DNA of 14,400 nucleotides, taken from assembly GCA_003554345.1 (NCBI GenBank), contig PWGE01000058.1:1-14400 (forward strand). Direction: 5' to 3'. The translations under genes and the position numbers were made by a program. Under the pieces are notes generated by a model that searched no databases, was not told where the DNA came from, and saw nothing but the letters and a program-made list of their open reading frames with translations. The DNA is from T1SED10-198M sp003554345 [NCBI: Candidatus Sumerlaeota bacterium] (GTDB lineage Bacteria; Sumerlaeota; T1SED10-198M). This document shows positions 7,020-14,400 of this stretch, piece by piece (position 1 is the first letter of the stretch; the number at the start of each line of letters is the position of its first letter).

Positions 7020-8737
7020 AATATACCATAACACTGGTACAACCCCCTTTACCCATCAATCACAGACATAAAAAAGTGATGCCTCTTGGATTATTATACC
7101 TGGCAGCCAATGCCCGAAGGGAATTCAAAGACGATATTGACATTGATATCGTTGATGCCCAGGCCCACAATATAAGCTATCGCACTATCATCCAGAAACT
7201 GGTTGAAAAAAAACCCCGTCTCATTGGATTTACATTCTGGACTGCTCAGGCTGATTCTGTTTATCTACTCAGTAAAGCTCTGAAACTATATCTTCCGGAC
7301 ACTCCCATCGTATTTGGAGGAGTTCATCCGACCACTCTTCCCGAGGAAGCAGCACTTTATTCTGACGTTACCATTTTAGGCGAAGGTGAATTCACCTTTC
7401 TCGATATTATTCGTCATTTTAAAGACAATACTCTTTCCTTATCAGAAATAGCGGGGATATGCTACTACGACGAAGAGAAGAACCTTAAAAAAACAACTCC
7501 GCGCCCTTTTATTGAAGACCTGGATACCCTTCCTTTTCCAGCATGGGACCTGCTGGACATCCCGGCCTACAATACTCCTTTTCATATTACAGGGGGGCAA
7601 CGGTTTCCGGTTATGGGCTCAAGAGGATGCCCATACAATTGCAGTTATTGTGCCTCACCTTTCCTGTGGAAAAGAATTGTTCGATGGCGAAAACCAGAAA
7701 ATGTCCTCGCCGAAATGAATGAAATTTACGAACGCTTTGGAGTCAACAAAATCCATTTCTGGGATGACAATCAGCTCCTGTTTCCAGAATATATGGAAAA
7801 GCTCTGTCAATTACTTATTGATAACCACCATTCATTTCAGTGGATAGGACTAAGCCGCTCCCATCATCTCCTGAAAAACAAACATCTTCTGCCCTTACTG
7901 AAAGAATCTGGTTGTGTGGGCATTGAAATGGGAATTGAGAGCGCCAATCCCCGGACTTTTCAGGTCATTCAAAAAGAAGAAAGCCTTGATAAAATAAAAG
8001 AATCTGCCGAACTCATGAAACAGCACAACATGTATCCTCTTTTTACCTATATGGCTTTTAACCCTGGCGAAACTATTGAGGGATATTACTATCAATCCGC
8101 CTTTATTGAAAAAATCATGGAAGGAAAAGGATGGTATCGCTATTTTCATGCACTGCCTTTTAATATTTATCTGGGACAGTTTGCCACACCTCATCCCGGT
8201 ACCAGATTCTGGAAAGAAAAAGAGTCTCTGGGCAAAATACTGGCTTCATCGTGGTCAGATTATTATCACCACAATGTTAATTTCATTCCCTATTCGCTTT
8301 TAAACGATATTCCCCTGGCAACCACCAGGAAGATTGATTCTCTTCATTCCTATGCCCTGCTCAAAGTCATGAGAACAGGGCAATGGAACTTTCTTCCTTC
8401 CACCGGTTTTGCCCGAATGGTAAAAACCTTTCGGTATCATATATTTACCGTAGAATTTCACAAACGTTGCAATGGAACACAAACTATAAAAGAAATCATT
8501 CATGAACTCATACAGTACCTTCGTCTCCCGGAAAAAGAAGCTTTTCAATGGGGAGCTATAACCGCCATGGTAATGGCTCAAATGGGTTTGATTTCTTCAG
8601 CGCTGAGCGTTGAAAGCAATTCCATAACTCCCCGCCCTTTATCAATCCCACAAGCCTGGAGACGAACATTGAAATTTTTGGTTTTTAAGTATTCTTTTAT
8701 ATTTTTAAACGCCTGTTATCCTATTCATACGAGGTAA
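7016..8737 (+). CDS. B12-binding-domain radical SAM protein with PqqD-like C-terminal segment
   Basis: This 573-residue enzyme has three parts. Residues 1-150 are a cobalamin-binding Rossmann-like domain: VQPPLP near the start, then VFGGVHPTTLPEEA and the GEGEFTF motif. Residues about 195-430 are the radical SAM barrel, with the iron-sulfur ligands C205, C209 and C212 in GCPYNCSYC, a WDDNQLLF strand and GIEMGIESA. These enzymes cleave S-adenosylmethionine to a 5'-deoxyadenosyl radical; with B12 they commonly methylate or rearrange unactivated carbons. Residues about 481-530 (FHKRCNGTQTIKEI to MAQMGLIS) resemble PqqD/RRE-type winged-helix segments with the G-T-x-T-x-x-E-I pattern, which would bind a peptide or regulate the enzyme. 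The substrate is unknown. The GTG start overlaps the glycosyltransferase stop by four bases, and the flavoprotein starts one base after its stop, so all three are probably translated together. Confidence 0.85.
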   Translation: MKYTITLVQPPLPINHRHKKVMPLGLLYLAANARREFKDDIDIDIVDAQAHNISYRTIIQKLVEKKPRLIGFTFWTAQADSVYLLSKALKLYLPDTPIVFGGVHPTTLPEEAALYSDVTILGEGEFTFLDIIRHFKDNTLSLSEIAGICYYDEEKNLKKTTPRPFIEDLDTLPFPAWDLLDIPAYNTPFHITGGQRFPVMGSRGCPYNCSYCASPFLWKRIVRWRKPENVLAEMNEIYERFGVNKIHFWDDNQLLFPEYMEKLCQLLIDNHHSFQWIGLSRSHHLLKNKHLLPLLKESGCVGIEMGIESANPRTFQVIQKEESLDKIKESAELMKQHNMYPLFTYMAFNPGETIEGYYYQSAFIEKIMEGKGWYRYFHALPFNIYLGQFATPHPGTRFWKEKESLGKILASSWSDYYHHNVNFIPYSLLNDIPLATTRKIDSLHSYALLKVMRTGQWNFLPSTGFARMVKTFRYHIFTVEFHKRCNGTQTIKEIIHELIQYLRLPEKEAFQWGAITAMVMAQMGLISSALSVESNSITPRPLSIPQAWRRTLKFLVFKYSFIFLNACYPIHTR

Positions 8738-8738
8738 T

Positions 8739-10031
8739 ATGAAACAATATCCCATAATCATCTTAGGAGCTGGTCCTGCCGGACTTGGTGCCGCACGAAG
8801 CCTCCATGACGCTCAACAACCATTTGCTGTCCTGGAAAAAGAAAATCTGCCAGGGGGTTTGATGAGGTCATACAAGGCAGATGGCTTTACTTTTGATCTT
8901 GCAGGCCACATATTTTTCTCTCGTTTGAAGGGCATCACTGAACTTTTTCTTAACATCCTTGGGAATAATGTTCATGAAGTAACACGACATTCAATAGTCC
9001 ATTTGAGGGAGCGCCTGATAAACTTTCCTTTTCAGGCCAACCTGAAAAACCTCCCTTATCCGGTCCTGAAAGAATGTCTGCTATCCTTCATCTATAACTG
9101 GTTTCAAGAAAACAAATCCTCCCCCACTAATTTTCGGGAATGGATATACCATGCTTATGGAAAAGGAATTGCCGAGACCTTCATGATCCCCTATAATGAA
9201 AAATTATGGACCTACAATCTGGAAGATATATCTATGGACTGGATAAAGGACCGCATACCACATCCTGATTTTGAGGATGTTATTGAAGGAGCTTTAAAGG
9301 GTGCCAATACTTCCATGGGTCAAAATGCTACTTTTTATTATCCTCTTGAAGGAGGCATGTATTCCTTTATAAAAAATTTCATTTCTTCCTTTTCTGACCA
9401 TATTCTAACCGGGGAAAAGGTCATAGATATTAATCCCCGGAAACAGGTAGTTACCACTGAAAATAATGCCTACCGTTATCAACAACTTATTTCCACCATC
9501 CCCCTCCCTGATCTCTGCGAAATGGCATCAATTCCTGCCTCTTTGCAAGATGCTGTTTCACAATTGCGCCATGTTTCAGTCTTTTGTGTCAATATAGGGG
9601 CAGAAAAAAAGGTCACTATTCCTTATCACTGGTATTATTTCCCGGAAAAAAAATATATATTCCATCGTATTTTTGTTCAGCACAATGCCAGCCCCCATAA
9701 TGTCCCCCCTCATCACAACTCATTTATCGCTGAAATCTCCTATTCTGATTATAAGCCAATAGATAAAGAAAAAGCCCCTGAACAAACCATCAACGGATTG
9801 ATAGACGCCGGATTAGTCAACAGTCAGGAAGATATAAAACATATGAGTACTGTGGATATACCTTATGGTTATGTAGTCTATAATCGATATCGAAAAAATG
9901 TCTTACAAAAACTCAGAGATTATTTTCAAGGCCACAATATCCATTTACTGGGCCGCTATGGAACCTGGGAATATTACAACATGGACCATGCTCTTCAGGA
10001 GGGCCTGCAAAAGGGCAAGGAACTTATCTGA
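8739..10031 (+). CDS. FAD-dependent oxidoreductase, UDP-galactopyranose-mutase/protoporphyrinogen-oxidase-like
   Basis: This 430-residue flavoprotein begins with the dinucleotide-binding motif ILGAGPAGLGAA (G10, G12, G15), then an acidic strand end (VLEKE) and NLPGGLMRSYKADGFTFDLAGHIFF. That last segment is the flavin-binding block shared by amine oxidases, UDP-galactopyranose mutases and protoporphyrinogen-oxidase-like proteins. LEGGMYSFIKNF and the final LGRYGTWEYYNMDHALQEG are the rest of the FAD site as seen in oxidases encoded in polysaccharide clusters. Such enzymes either ring-contract UDP-galactose or oxidise or desaturate lipid and carotenoid-like substrates. The sequence does not show which, and haem oxidation is only one possibility. 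It is about 30-60 residues longer than typical UGMs. GAGG at 8731-8734 precedes the ATG by 4 bases. The gene begins one base after the radical SAM stop, suggesting action in the same pathway. Confidence 0.8.
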   Translation: MKQYPIIILGAGPAGLGAARSLHDAQQPFAVLEKENLPGGLMRSYKADGFTFDLAGHIFFSRLKGITELFLNILGNNVHEVTRHSIVHLRERLINFPFQANLKNLPYPVLKECLLSFIYNWFQENKSSPTNFREWIYHAYGKGIAETFMIPYNEKLWTYNLEDISMDWIKDRIPHPDFEDVIEGALKGANTSMGQNATFYYPLEGGMYSFIKNFISSFSDHILTGEKVIDINPRKQVVTTENNAYRYQQLISTIPLPDLCEMASIPASLQDAVSQLRHVSVFCVNIGAEKKVTIPYHWYYFPEKKYIFHRIFVQHNASPHNVPPHHNSFIAEISYSDYKPIDKEKAPEQTINGLIDAGLVNSQEDIKHMSTVDIPYGYVVYNRYRKNVLQKLRDYFQGHNIHLLGRYGTWEYYNMDHALQEGLQKGKELI

Positions 10032-10033
10032 AT

Positions 10034-10038
10034 AAGGA
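10034..10038 (+). promoter_or_regulatory. Ribosome binding site of the malic enzyme
   Basis: AAGGA lies 11 bases before the ATG at 10050, within the 18-base gap after the flavoprotein stop. The spacing is slightly long but usable. Confidence 0.45.
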
Positions 10039-10049
10039 ATCAACAACTC

Positions 10050-11303
10050 ATGAAAAGAAGCGTTCATATTACCCGCCGCCAGGCTTTGCAGTATCATATG
10101 GGCGGCAAAATCGCCCTTCAGATTCTCACTTCAATAACCAATGAAAAGGATCTTGCTCTTGCCTACACACCAGGAGTAGCCTATCCCTGCCTTTCCATTT
10201 ATGACAATCCTGAAAGAGCTTACCAATATACCTGCAAAAACAACATGGTGGCAGTCCTGACAGATGGATCTGCTGTACTCGGTCTGGGCGATATTGGGCC
10301 TCTGGCAAGCATTCCTGTCATGGAAGGAAAAGCCGTTCTTTTTAAGGCTTTTGGAGATATAAATGCTTTTCCTGTTGCACTGGATAATGTGAGAAATGAA
10401 AGAAAGAACGGAAGCACAAATATTGAGCGATTTATTGAAGCAGCACTCTCTATTGCACCTGTATTTGGAGGAATCAACCTTGAAGATATTGCGGCACCCG
10501 CCTGTTTTGAAATTGAAGAAAGATTAGACGCCGCCCTTGATATTCCGGTTTTTCATGATGACCAATGGGGAACAGCTATTATCTCACTGGCGGCCCTTTA
10601 TAACTATCTGATATTAACCGGTAAAACCCTGGAGAATATTAAAGTGGTTATTAACGGAGCAGGTGCTGCCGGGATACGCATTGGTGATATTCTAAGGGAA
10701 GCCGGTGCTACCAACATCTATTTGCTGGATTCAAAAGGTGTCATAACAACCGAGCGAACAGAAGTTAACCATTATAAAGCCCGTTTTGCCAGAAAGACGA
10801 GCCGGCTCAATTTAGCTGACGTACTCGAAGGGTGTGATGTCTTTATCGGCGTCTCTGTTAAAGACGTCCTCAAGCCATCCTGGCTCAAAAAGATGAGTTC
10901 ACAGCCCGCAGTATTTGCCCTGGCCAACCCTTACCCGGAGATTACTCCTGAACAGGCATTTGCTGTTCGAAAAGACATCATCATGGCTACTGGACGTTCC
11001 GACTATCCCAACCAGATAAATAATGTCTTAGGGTTTCCTGCGATCTTTCGTGGAGCTCTTGATGCCCGGGCCTCTTCTATTACTATGCAAATGAAAATAG
11101 CAGCAGCCCGCGCTCTCGCTGAATTAACCCGAAAAGAAGTTCCCGAAGAAGTAAAAAAAATATACGGTGGCATAGATATTGCTTTTAATAACAACTATAT
11201 AGTTCCCAAGCCATTTGATTTAAGAGTCAAAGATTATGTGGGTTCTAAAATTAAAAATATTGCCCAAAAAGGAGGTCAGTTAAGTGACAAAAAAAGACAA
11301 TAA
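10050..11303 (+). CDS. Malic enzyme (NAD(P)-dependent, decarboxylating), short form
   Basis: This 417-residue enzyme oxidatively decarboxylates malate to pyruvate in the cytoplasm, linking C4 acids to pyruvate and giving NADH or NADPH. The sequence has the whole catalytic set: Tyr39 in AYTPGVAYP, Lys94 in EGKAVLFKAFG, metal ligands E145 and D146 in INLEDIAAP, and the acidic HDDQWGTA (D170/D171). It also has the nucleotide-binding motif GAGAAGIRIGDI. It lacks the C-terminal phosphotransacetylase-like domain of long MaeB proteins, so it is the short form of about 400 residues. Compared with the usual family it carries about nine extra residues between the lysine and the metal site (around NVRNERKNGSTN). 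Coenzyme preference cannot be read. It ends inside the start of lon (20-base overlap). Confidence 0.93.
   Translation: MKRSVHITRRQALQYHMGGKIALQILTSITNEKDLALAYTPGVAYPCLSIYDNPERAYQYTCKNNMVAVLTDGSAVLGLGDIGPLASIPVMEGKAVLFKAFGDINAFPVALDNVRNERKNGSTNIERFIEAALSIAPVFGGINLEDIAAPACFEIEERLDAALDIPVFHDDQWGTAIISLAALYNYLILTGKTLENIKVVINGAGAAGIRIGDILREAGATNIYLLDSKGVITTERTEVNHYKARFARKTSRLNLADVLEGCDVFIGVSVKDVLKPSWLKKMSSQPAVFALANPYPEITPEQAFAVRKDIIMATGRSDYPNQINNVLGFPAIFRGALDARASSITMQMKIAAARALAELTRKEVPEEVKKIYGGIDIAFNNNYIVPKPFDLRVKDYVGSKIKNIAQKGGQLSDKKRQ
11269..11276 (+). promoter_or_regulatory. Strong ribosome binding site of lon, supporting its GTG start
   Basis: AAGGAGGT is a near-perfect Shine-Dalgarno whose GGAGG core ends 8 bases before the GTG at 11284. 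It lies inside the end of the malic-enzyme gene. It makes the GTG the likely start in preference to the in-frame ATG at 11320 (codon 13). Confidence 0.8.
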
Positions 11304-13776
11304 AAAAAGTCATCTATCTATGAATGAAGAAGACGATGATTATTATACAGAGGTTCATCCTTCCGAAGAAGAGAATAACAATTCCGAAGACAATCTGGCA
11401 GACGATAAAAGTCTGGTAGTAGCTTCACGAGTATATCCCGGCGAATTAATTATAATTCCTCTGAAAGAACGACCTCTATTCCCGGGGATGGTGGTACCCG
11501 TATATATTCAATCCCCTCATGCTGTTGAAGCCATAAAAAGAGTACTTAAAACTGAGAAAAAATATGTGGGTTTTCTCCTGCTTAAAAAGCAAAGCGACAA
11601 TAAAAAGGTTCTTAGAGAAAAAGACCTGTACAAAGTAGGGACCGTTGCCCAGGTTGTCAGACACAACCTGGATGTAGAAGAAGCAAGCGGACAAATCCTG
11701 GTACAGGGTTTAGACCGTTTTTCAGTAAAGAATTTCACTCATTTCCATCCCTTTATCCAGGCAAAAATCGCTGTACACAGGGAAAAAGAATATCGTCTCA
11801 ATGAAGAAATGAAGGCATATGCCCTGGCTGTGATTCAGGCCATCAAAGAACTGATGCAATACAACCCTCTTTTCAAGGAAGAGATTAAGCTCATCCTGAA
11901 CAGAACGTCCCTGGAAGAACCCGGCAAACTTGCTGATTTTGCTGCATCTTTAACCAGTGTAGACAAGGAAAAAATCCAGGAAATTTTAGAAGAATTCCGC
12001 ATCAAAAAGAGAATTGATAAAACCCTCCTTTTATTAAAAGAAGAAATCAACGTCTCAAAGATGAAAAATGATATTACCAAACAAATAGAAAAGAATATAT
12101 CGCAGCATCAGCGGGAATTCTTTCTGCGAGAGCAGCTGAAAATCATTAAAAAAGAACTGGGAATGGAAAAAGACGAGAAAACCGAAGAGGTAGAGCGTAT
12201 AAAAAAACGCATGGAAAAGCTCAGTTTGCCCCAAGAAGCAAAGAAGAAGATTGATGAGGAATTAGAAAAACTCTCTTATCTTGAACCCCGCTCACCGGAA
12301 TATGCTGTAACAAGAAACTATCTGGACTGGTTAACCTCCTTACCATGGGGCATCTATAAAAAAGACAATTACGACCTCAAAAAAATACGCAAGATACTGG
12401 ATGAAGATCACTATGGATTGGATGACCTGAAAAAAAATATCACAGAATTCATCGGAGTTGCCAGACTGAAAGGAGGTTTAAGCGGTACAATTCTATGTTT
12501 AATAGGACCTCCCGGTGTGGGGAAAACCTCTGTGGGCAGGTCCATCGCCCGTGCGTTAGGACGTGACTTTTTTCGTTTTTCTCTTGGTGGAATTCGGGAT
12601 GAAGCAGAAATAAAGGGACATCGTCGAACTTATATTGGAGCTATGCCCGGAAAAATCATTCAGGCTCTTAAAAATGTTCAAAGTGCCAATCCGGTCATTA
12701 TGCTGGATGAAATGGACAAAATCGGAATGAGCTTTCAGGGCGATCCTGCTTCTGCCCTCCTGGAGGTGCTTGATCCCGAACAAAACGCTGCTTTCCGCGA
12801 TCATTATCTGGATGTCCCCTTTGATCTCTCCAAAATACTGTTTATCGGTACCGCCAACGTAATTGATACCATCCCAGCTCCTCTGGTTGACCGTATGGAG
12901 ATTTTACGGTTAAGTGGATATATCCAGGAAGAAAAACTCAAAATAGCGGAAAAGTTTCTCCTTCCCAAACTCTATAAAGATCAGGGCATCAAGAAAACTC
13001 AGGTGAAGTTTGGACGAAGGGCGCTGCGCTATATTATAGATGGTTACTCCCGCGAAGCCGGTGTCCGTTCTCTGGAGAAAAATTTACGTAAAGTTCTGCG
13101 CAAAATCGCCGTGGAAATTGTAGAAGGAAACAACAAAAAATTCAACATAAAGTCCAGGGGCGATGTTGAAAAGTATCTTGGTAAACCCATATATAAAGAA
13201 AAAGAAATCATAAAAAAGCTAAAACCCGGTGTGGCTATTGGTCTTGCCTGGACAGCCTTAGGTGGAGAGACGCTGTATGTCGAAGCAGTGAGTATCTTTT
13301 CTAAGGAGGGAGATTTCAAACAAACTGGCCAACTGGGAAATGTGATGGTTGAATCCTCTTATATTGCATACACCTATGTACGTTCCCATATTCAGAAATT
13401 CGGTGGAAATGAAAACTTTTTCAATCAGCACTTTATTCACCTTCACGTCCCTGCTGGTGCCACTCCCAAGGACGGCCCTTCCGCTGGTATAACCATGGCC
13501 ACTGCCCTGGTTTCTCTGGCACTGAATCGGAGAGTATCGTCTAAAGTGGCAATGACCGGCGAGCTTACCACCACCGGACGAGTCCTACCGGTGGGAGGCA
13601 TAAAGGAAAAGGTAATAGCTGCAAAACGGGCAAAAATTAAAACACTTCTATTACCGGAAGATAATAAGAAAGATTTTATTGAATTAGCAGATCATCTTAA
13701 GAAAAACCTGGAAGTGATATATGTTAAAGACTATTCACAGGTATTTTCCCATGTTTTCCCGGAAAAGAATGAGTAA
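11284..13776 (+). CDS. lon: Lon ATP-dependent protease
   Basis: This 830-residue protein is an AAA+ serine protease that degrades misfolded and regulatory proteins in the cytoplasm. After an acidic extension (residues about 13-46, rich in Glu, Asp and Asn) comes the substrate-binding N domain beginning at GELIIIPLKERPLFPGMVV, then the coiled-coil linker. The ATPase has Walker A GPPGVGKTS (408-416, K414) and Walker B VIMLDEMDK (471-479, D475/E476). The protease domain has the catalytic dyad S733 in KDGPSAGITMA and K776 in GGIKEKV, at the 43-residue spacing known for E. coli Lon (S679/K722). All parts are intact and the length is typical. The GTG start is fixed by a strong Shine-Dalgarno. The gene overlaps the malic enzyme by 20 bases at its start and the lipoprotein gene by 8 bases at its end, so both junctions suggest coupled translation. 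Confidence 0.97.
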   Translation: MTKKDNKKSHLSMNEEDDDYYTEVHPSEEENNNSEDNLADDKSLVVASRVYPGELIIIPLKERPLFPGMVVPVYIQSPHAVEAIKRVLKTEKKYVGFLLLKKQSDNKKVLREKDLYKVGTVAQVVRHNLDVEEASGQILVQGLDRFSVKNFTHFHPFIQAKIAVHREKEYRLNEEMKAYALAVIQAIKELMQYNPLFKEEIKLILNRTSLEEPGKLADFAASLTSVDKEKIQEILEEFRIKKRIDKTLLLLKEEINVSKMKNDITKQIEKNISQHQREFFLREQLKIIKKELGMEKDEKTEEVERIKKRMEKLSLPQEAKKKIDEELEKLSYLEPRSPEYAVTRNYLDWLTSLPWGIYKKDNYDLKKIRKILDEDHYGLDDLKKNITEFIGVARLKGGLSGTILCLIGPPGVGKTSVGRSIARALGRDFFRFSLGGIRDEAEIKGHRRTYIGAMPGKIIQALKNVQSANPVIMLDEMDKIGMSFQGDPASALLEVLDPEQNAAFRDHYLDVPFDLSKILFIGTANVIDTIPAPLVDRMEILRLSGYIQEEKLKIAEKFLLPKLYKDQGIKKTQVKFGRRALRYIIDGYSREAGVRSLEKNLRKVLRKIAVEIVEGNNKKFNIKSRGDVEKYLGKPIYKEKEIIKKLKPGVAIGLAWTALGGETLYVEAVSIFSKEGDFKQTGQLGNVMVESSYIAYTYVRSHIQKFGGNENFFNQHFIHLHVPAGATPKDGPSAGITMATALVSLALNRRVSSKVAMTGELTTTGRVLPVGGIKEKVIAAKRAKIKTLLLPEDNKKDFIELADHLKKNLEVIYVKDYSQVFSHVFPEKNE

Positions 13777-14400
13777 GCGGCTCATATCATTTTTCCCCGT
13801 TGTTCTTCTGCTGCTCACCTCGAGTTGCGCTCATCGTGACAGTCCACACCAGCTTGTACGTCCCGAACCTCCACCAGAGATTCATGAACATCATGGGACT
13901 TTTACCATTCGCATAGACCCTGATGACATCCCGCATTATCAAGACCCACAACGGTTAGAATCACTGAAAAATCGCGGTATAAATACTCTTACCATAGACC
14001 TCTTTGAATCCTTTGAACCTGTTGTGCCGCTTCAGACTTGGGAGAGGTTTCAGTTGCCTTCCACTGAAACGTCTCTTTCGAAAGAGGAGCTGAGAAGCTT
14101 TATTGACACGGTACACGAAGAAAATATGGCAGTTTGGGCAGGCATTACTGCTCTCCCTCTTTCCACTGCTATACAAGAGGACAATCCCCAACTTTACAAT
14201 TATCTGGAGCGCTGGTTCATGGAAAATGAAGCGGGAGATAATGAACCCCAAACCGAGCCCTACTTTTATCTTTGTCCTCAACATCCTCTGGTAAGACAGT
14301 TCTTCCTGTCCCTTCTTGACGAATTTCATGAAACATATTCTCTCGATGGCACCCTCCTGAGTGGTATACACTTTCCTTTTTTATCCAATCACCCCGAACA
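13769..14400 (+). CDS. Lipoprotein with degenerate GHL10-like barrel, cut by window edge
   Basis: At least 210 residues; the gene runs off the right edge. A basic N-terminus, hydrophobic core and LLLTSSC form a lipoprotein signal with Cys20 as the likely lipidated residue. Ser at -1 and Thr at -3 are a relaxed lipobox. Then a Pro/His-rich linker is followed by a pattern parallel to the GHL10 protein at 2173: LKNRGINTLTIDLFE resembles its EHNINTIFMQVR, and ENMAVWAGITALP resembles LSIHAWMVM. YLCPQHPLVRQFFLSLLDEF plus DGTLLSGIHFP (193-203) resembles IDPALPDVQ plus DGIHLDYIRYP. The Asp-Tyr of the last motif is replaced by Ser-Gly, so the active site may be lost. It is probably an envelope-anchored, carbohydrate-associated TIM-barrel protein. 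The ATG overlaps the end of lon by 8 bases, with GGAAAAGA just upstream. The assignment rests on motif comparison by eye. Confidence 0.65.
   Translation, partial: MSKRLISFFPVVLLLLTSSCAHRDSPHQLVRPEPPPEIHEHHGTFTIRIDPDDIPHYQDPQRLESLKNRGINTLTIDLFESFEPVVPLQTWERFQLPSTETSLSKEELRSFIDTVHEENMAVWAGITALPLSTAIQEDNPQLYNYLERWFMENEAGDNEPQTEPYFYLCPQHPLVRQFFLSLLDEFHETYSLDGTLLSGIHFPFLSNHPE

Noticed and set aside
13961-14371. Minus-strand 136-codon open frame under the lipoprotein gene
   Set aside because: The plus strand there encodes a lipoprotein with a signal sequence and recognisable pattern, and the gene is coupled to lon; the opposite frame has no motif.

Overview
The window reads as ordinary bacterial chromosome of moderate, fairly even base composition. 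It is densely packed with genes, with no stretch over 300 bases lacking one. I see no tRNA, rRNA, CRISPR array or insertion sequence. Signal peptides, a lipoprotein, a family-10-like secreted hydrolase and a cobalamin-type radical SAM enzyme suggest a diderm, probably anaerobic bacterium. The relaxed lipobox would fit a spirochaete, but this sequence alone does not fix the phylum.

Layout. Two genes point left (minus strand): the 5' end of the ribosome-assembly GTPase der (1-220, cut by the window edge) and a 593-residue secreted protein made of beta-sandwich, macroglobulin-like repeats (317-2098). A 74-base divergent intergenic region (2099-2172) holds an almost perfect palindrome carrying a TATAAT box for each direction. 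From 2173 to the right edge every gene is on the plus strand, with gaps of 0-50 bases or short overlaps, and I see no terminator. This looks like one long transcription unit.

Plus-strand genes in order: a secreted GHL10-type (DUF187) TIM-barrel protein whose C-terminal half has been replaced; a four-helix membrane protein with a roughly 700-residue TPR-like solenoid; a family-4-type glycosyltransferase; a B12-binding-domain radical SAM protein with a PqqD-like C-terminal segment; a UDP-galactopyranose-mutase-like FAD flavoprotein; a short-form malic enzyme; Lon protease with an acidic N-terminal extension; and a lipoprotein (cut by the window edge) that looks like a degenerate relative of the first GHL10 protein.

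Working together: the glycosyltransferase, radical SAM and flavoprotein genes are very tightly spaced and look like a small cassette for making or modifying a surface glycoconjugate or lipid, with the secreted and membrane proteins acting at the envelope. Malic enzyme and Lon are housekeeping genes carried in the same run. The pathway product is inferred, not shown. The parts most worth a second look are the overlapping divergent promoter, the radical SAM/flavoprotein/glycosyltransferase cassette, and the pair of altered GHL10-like proteins at the two ends of the run.
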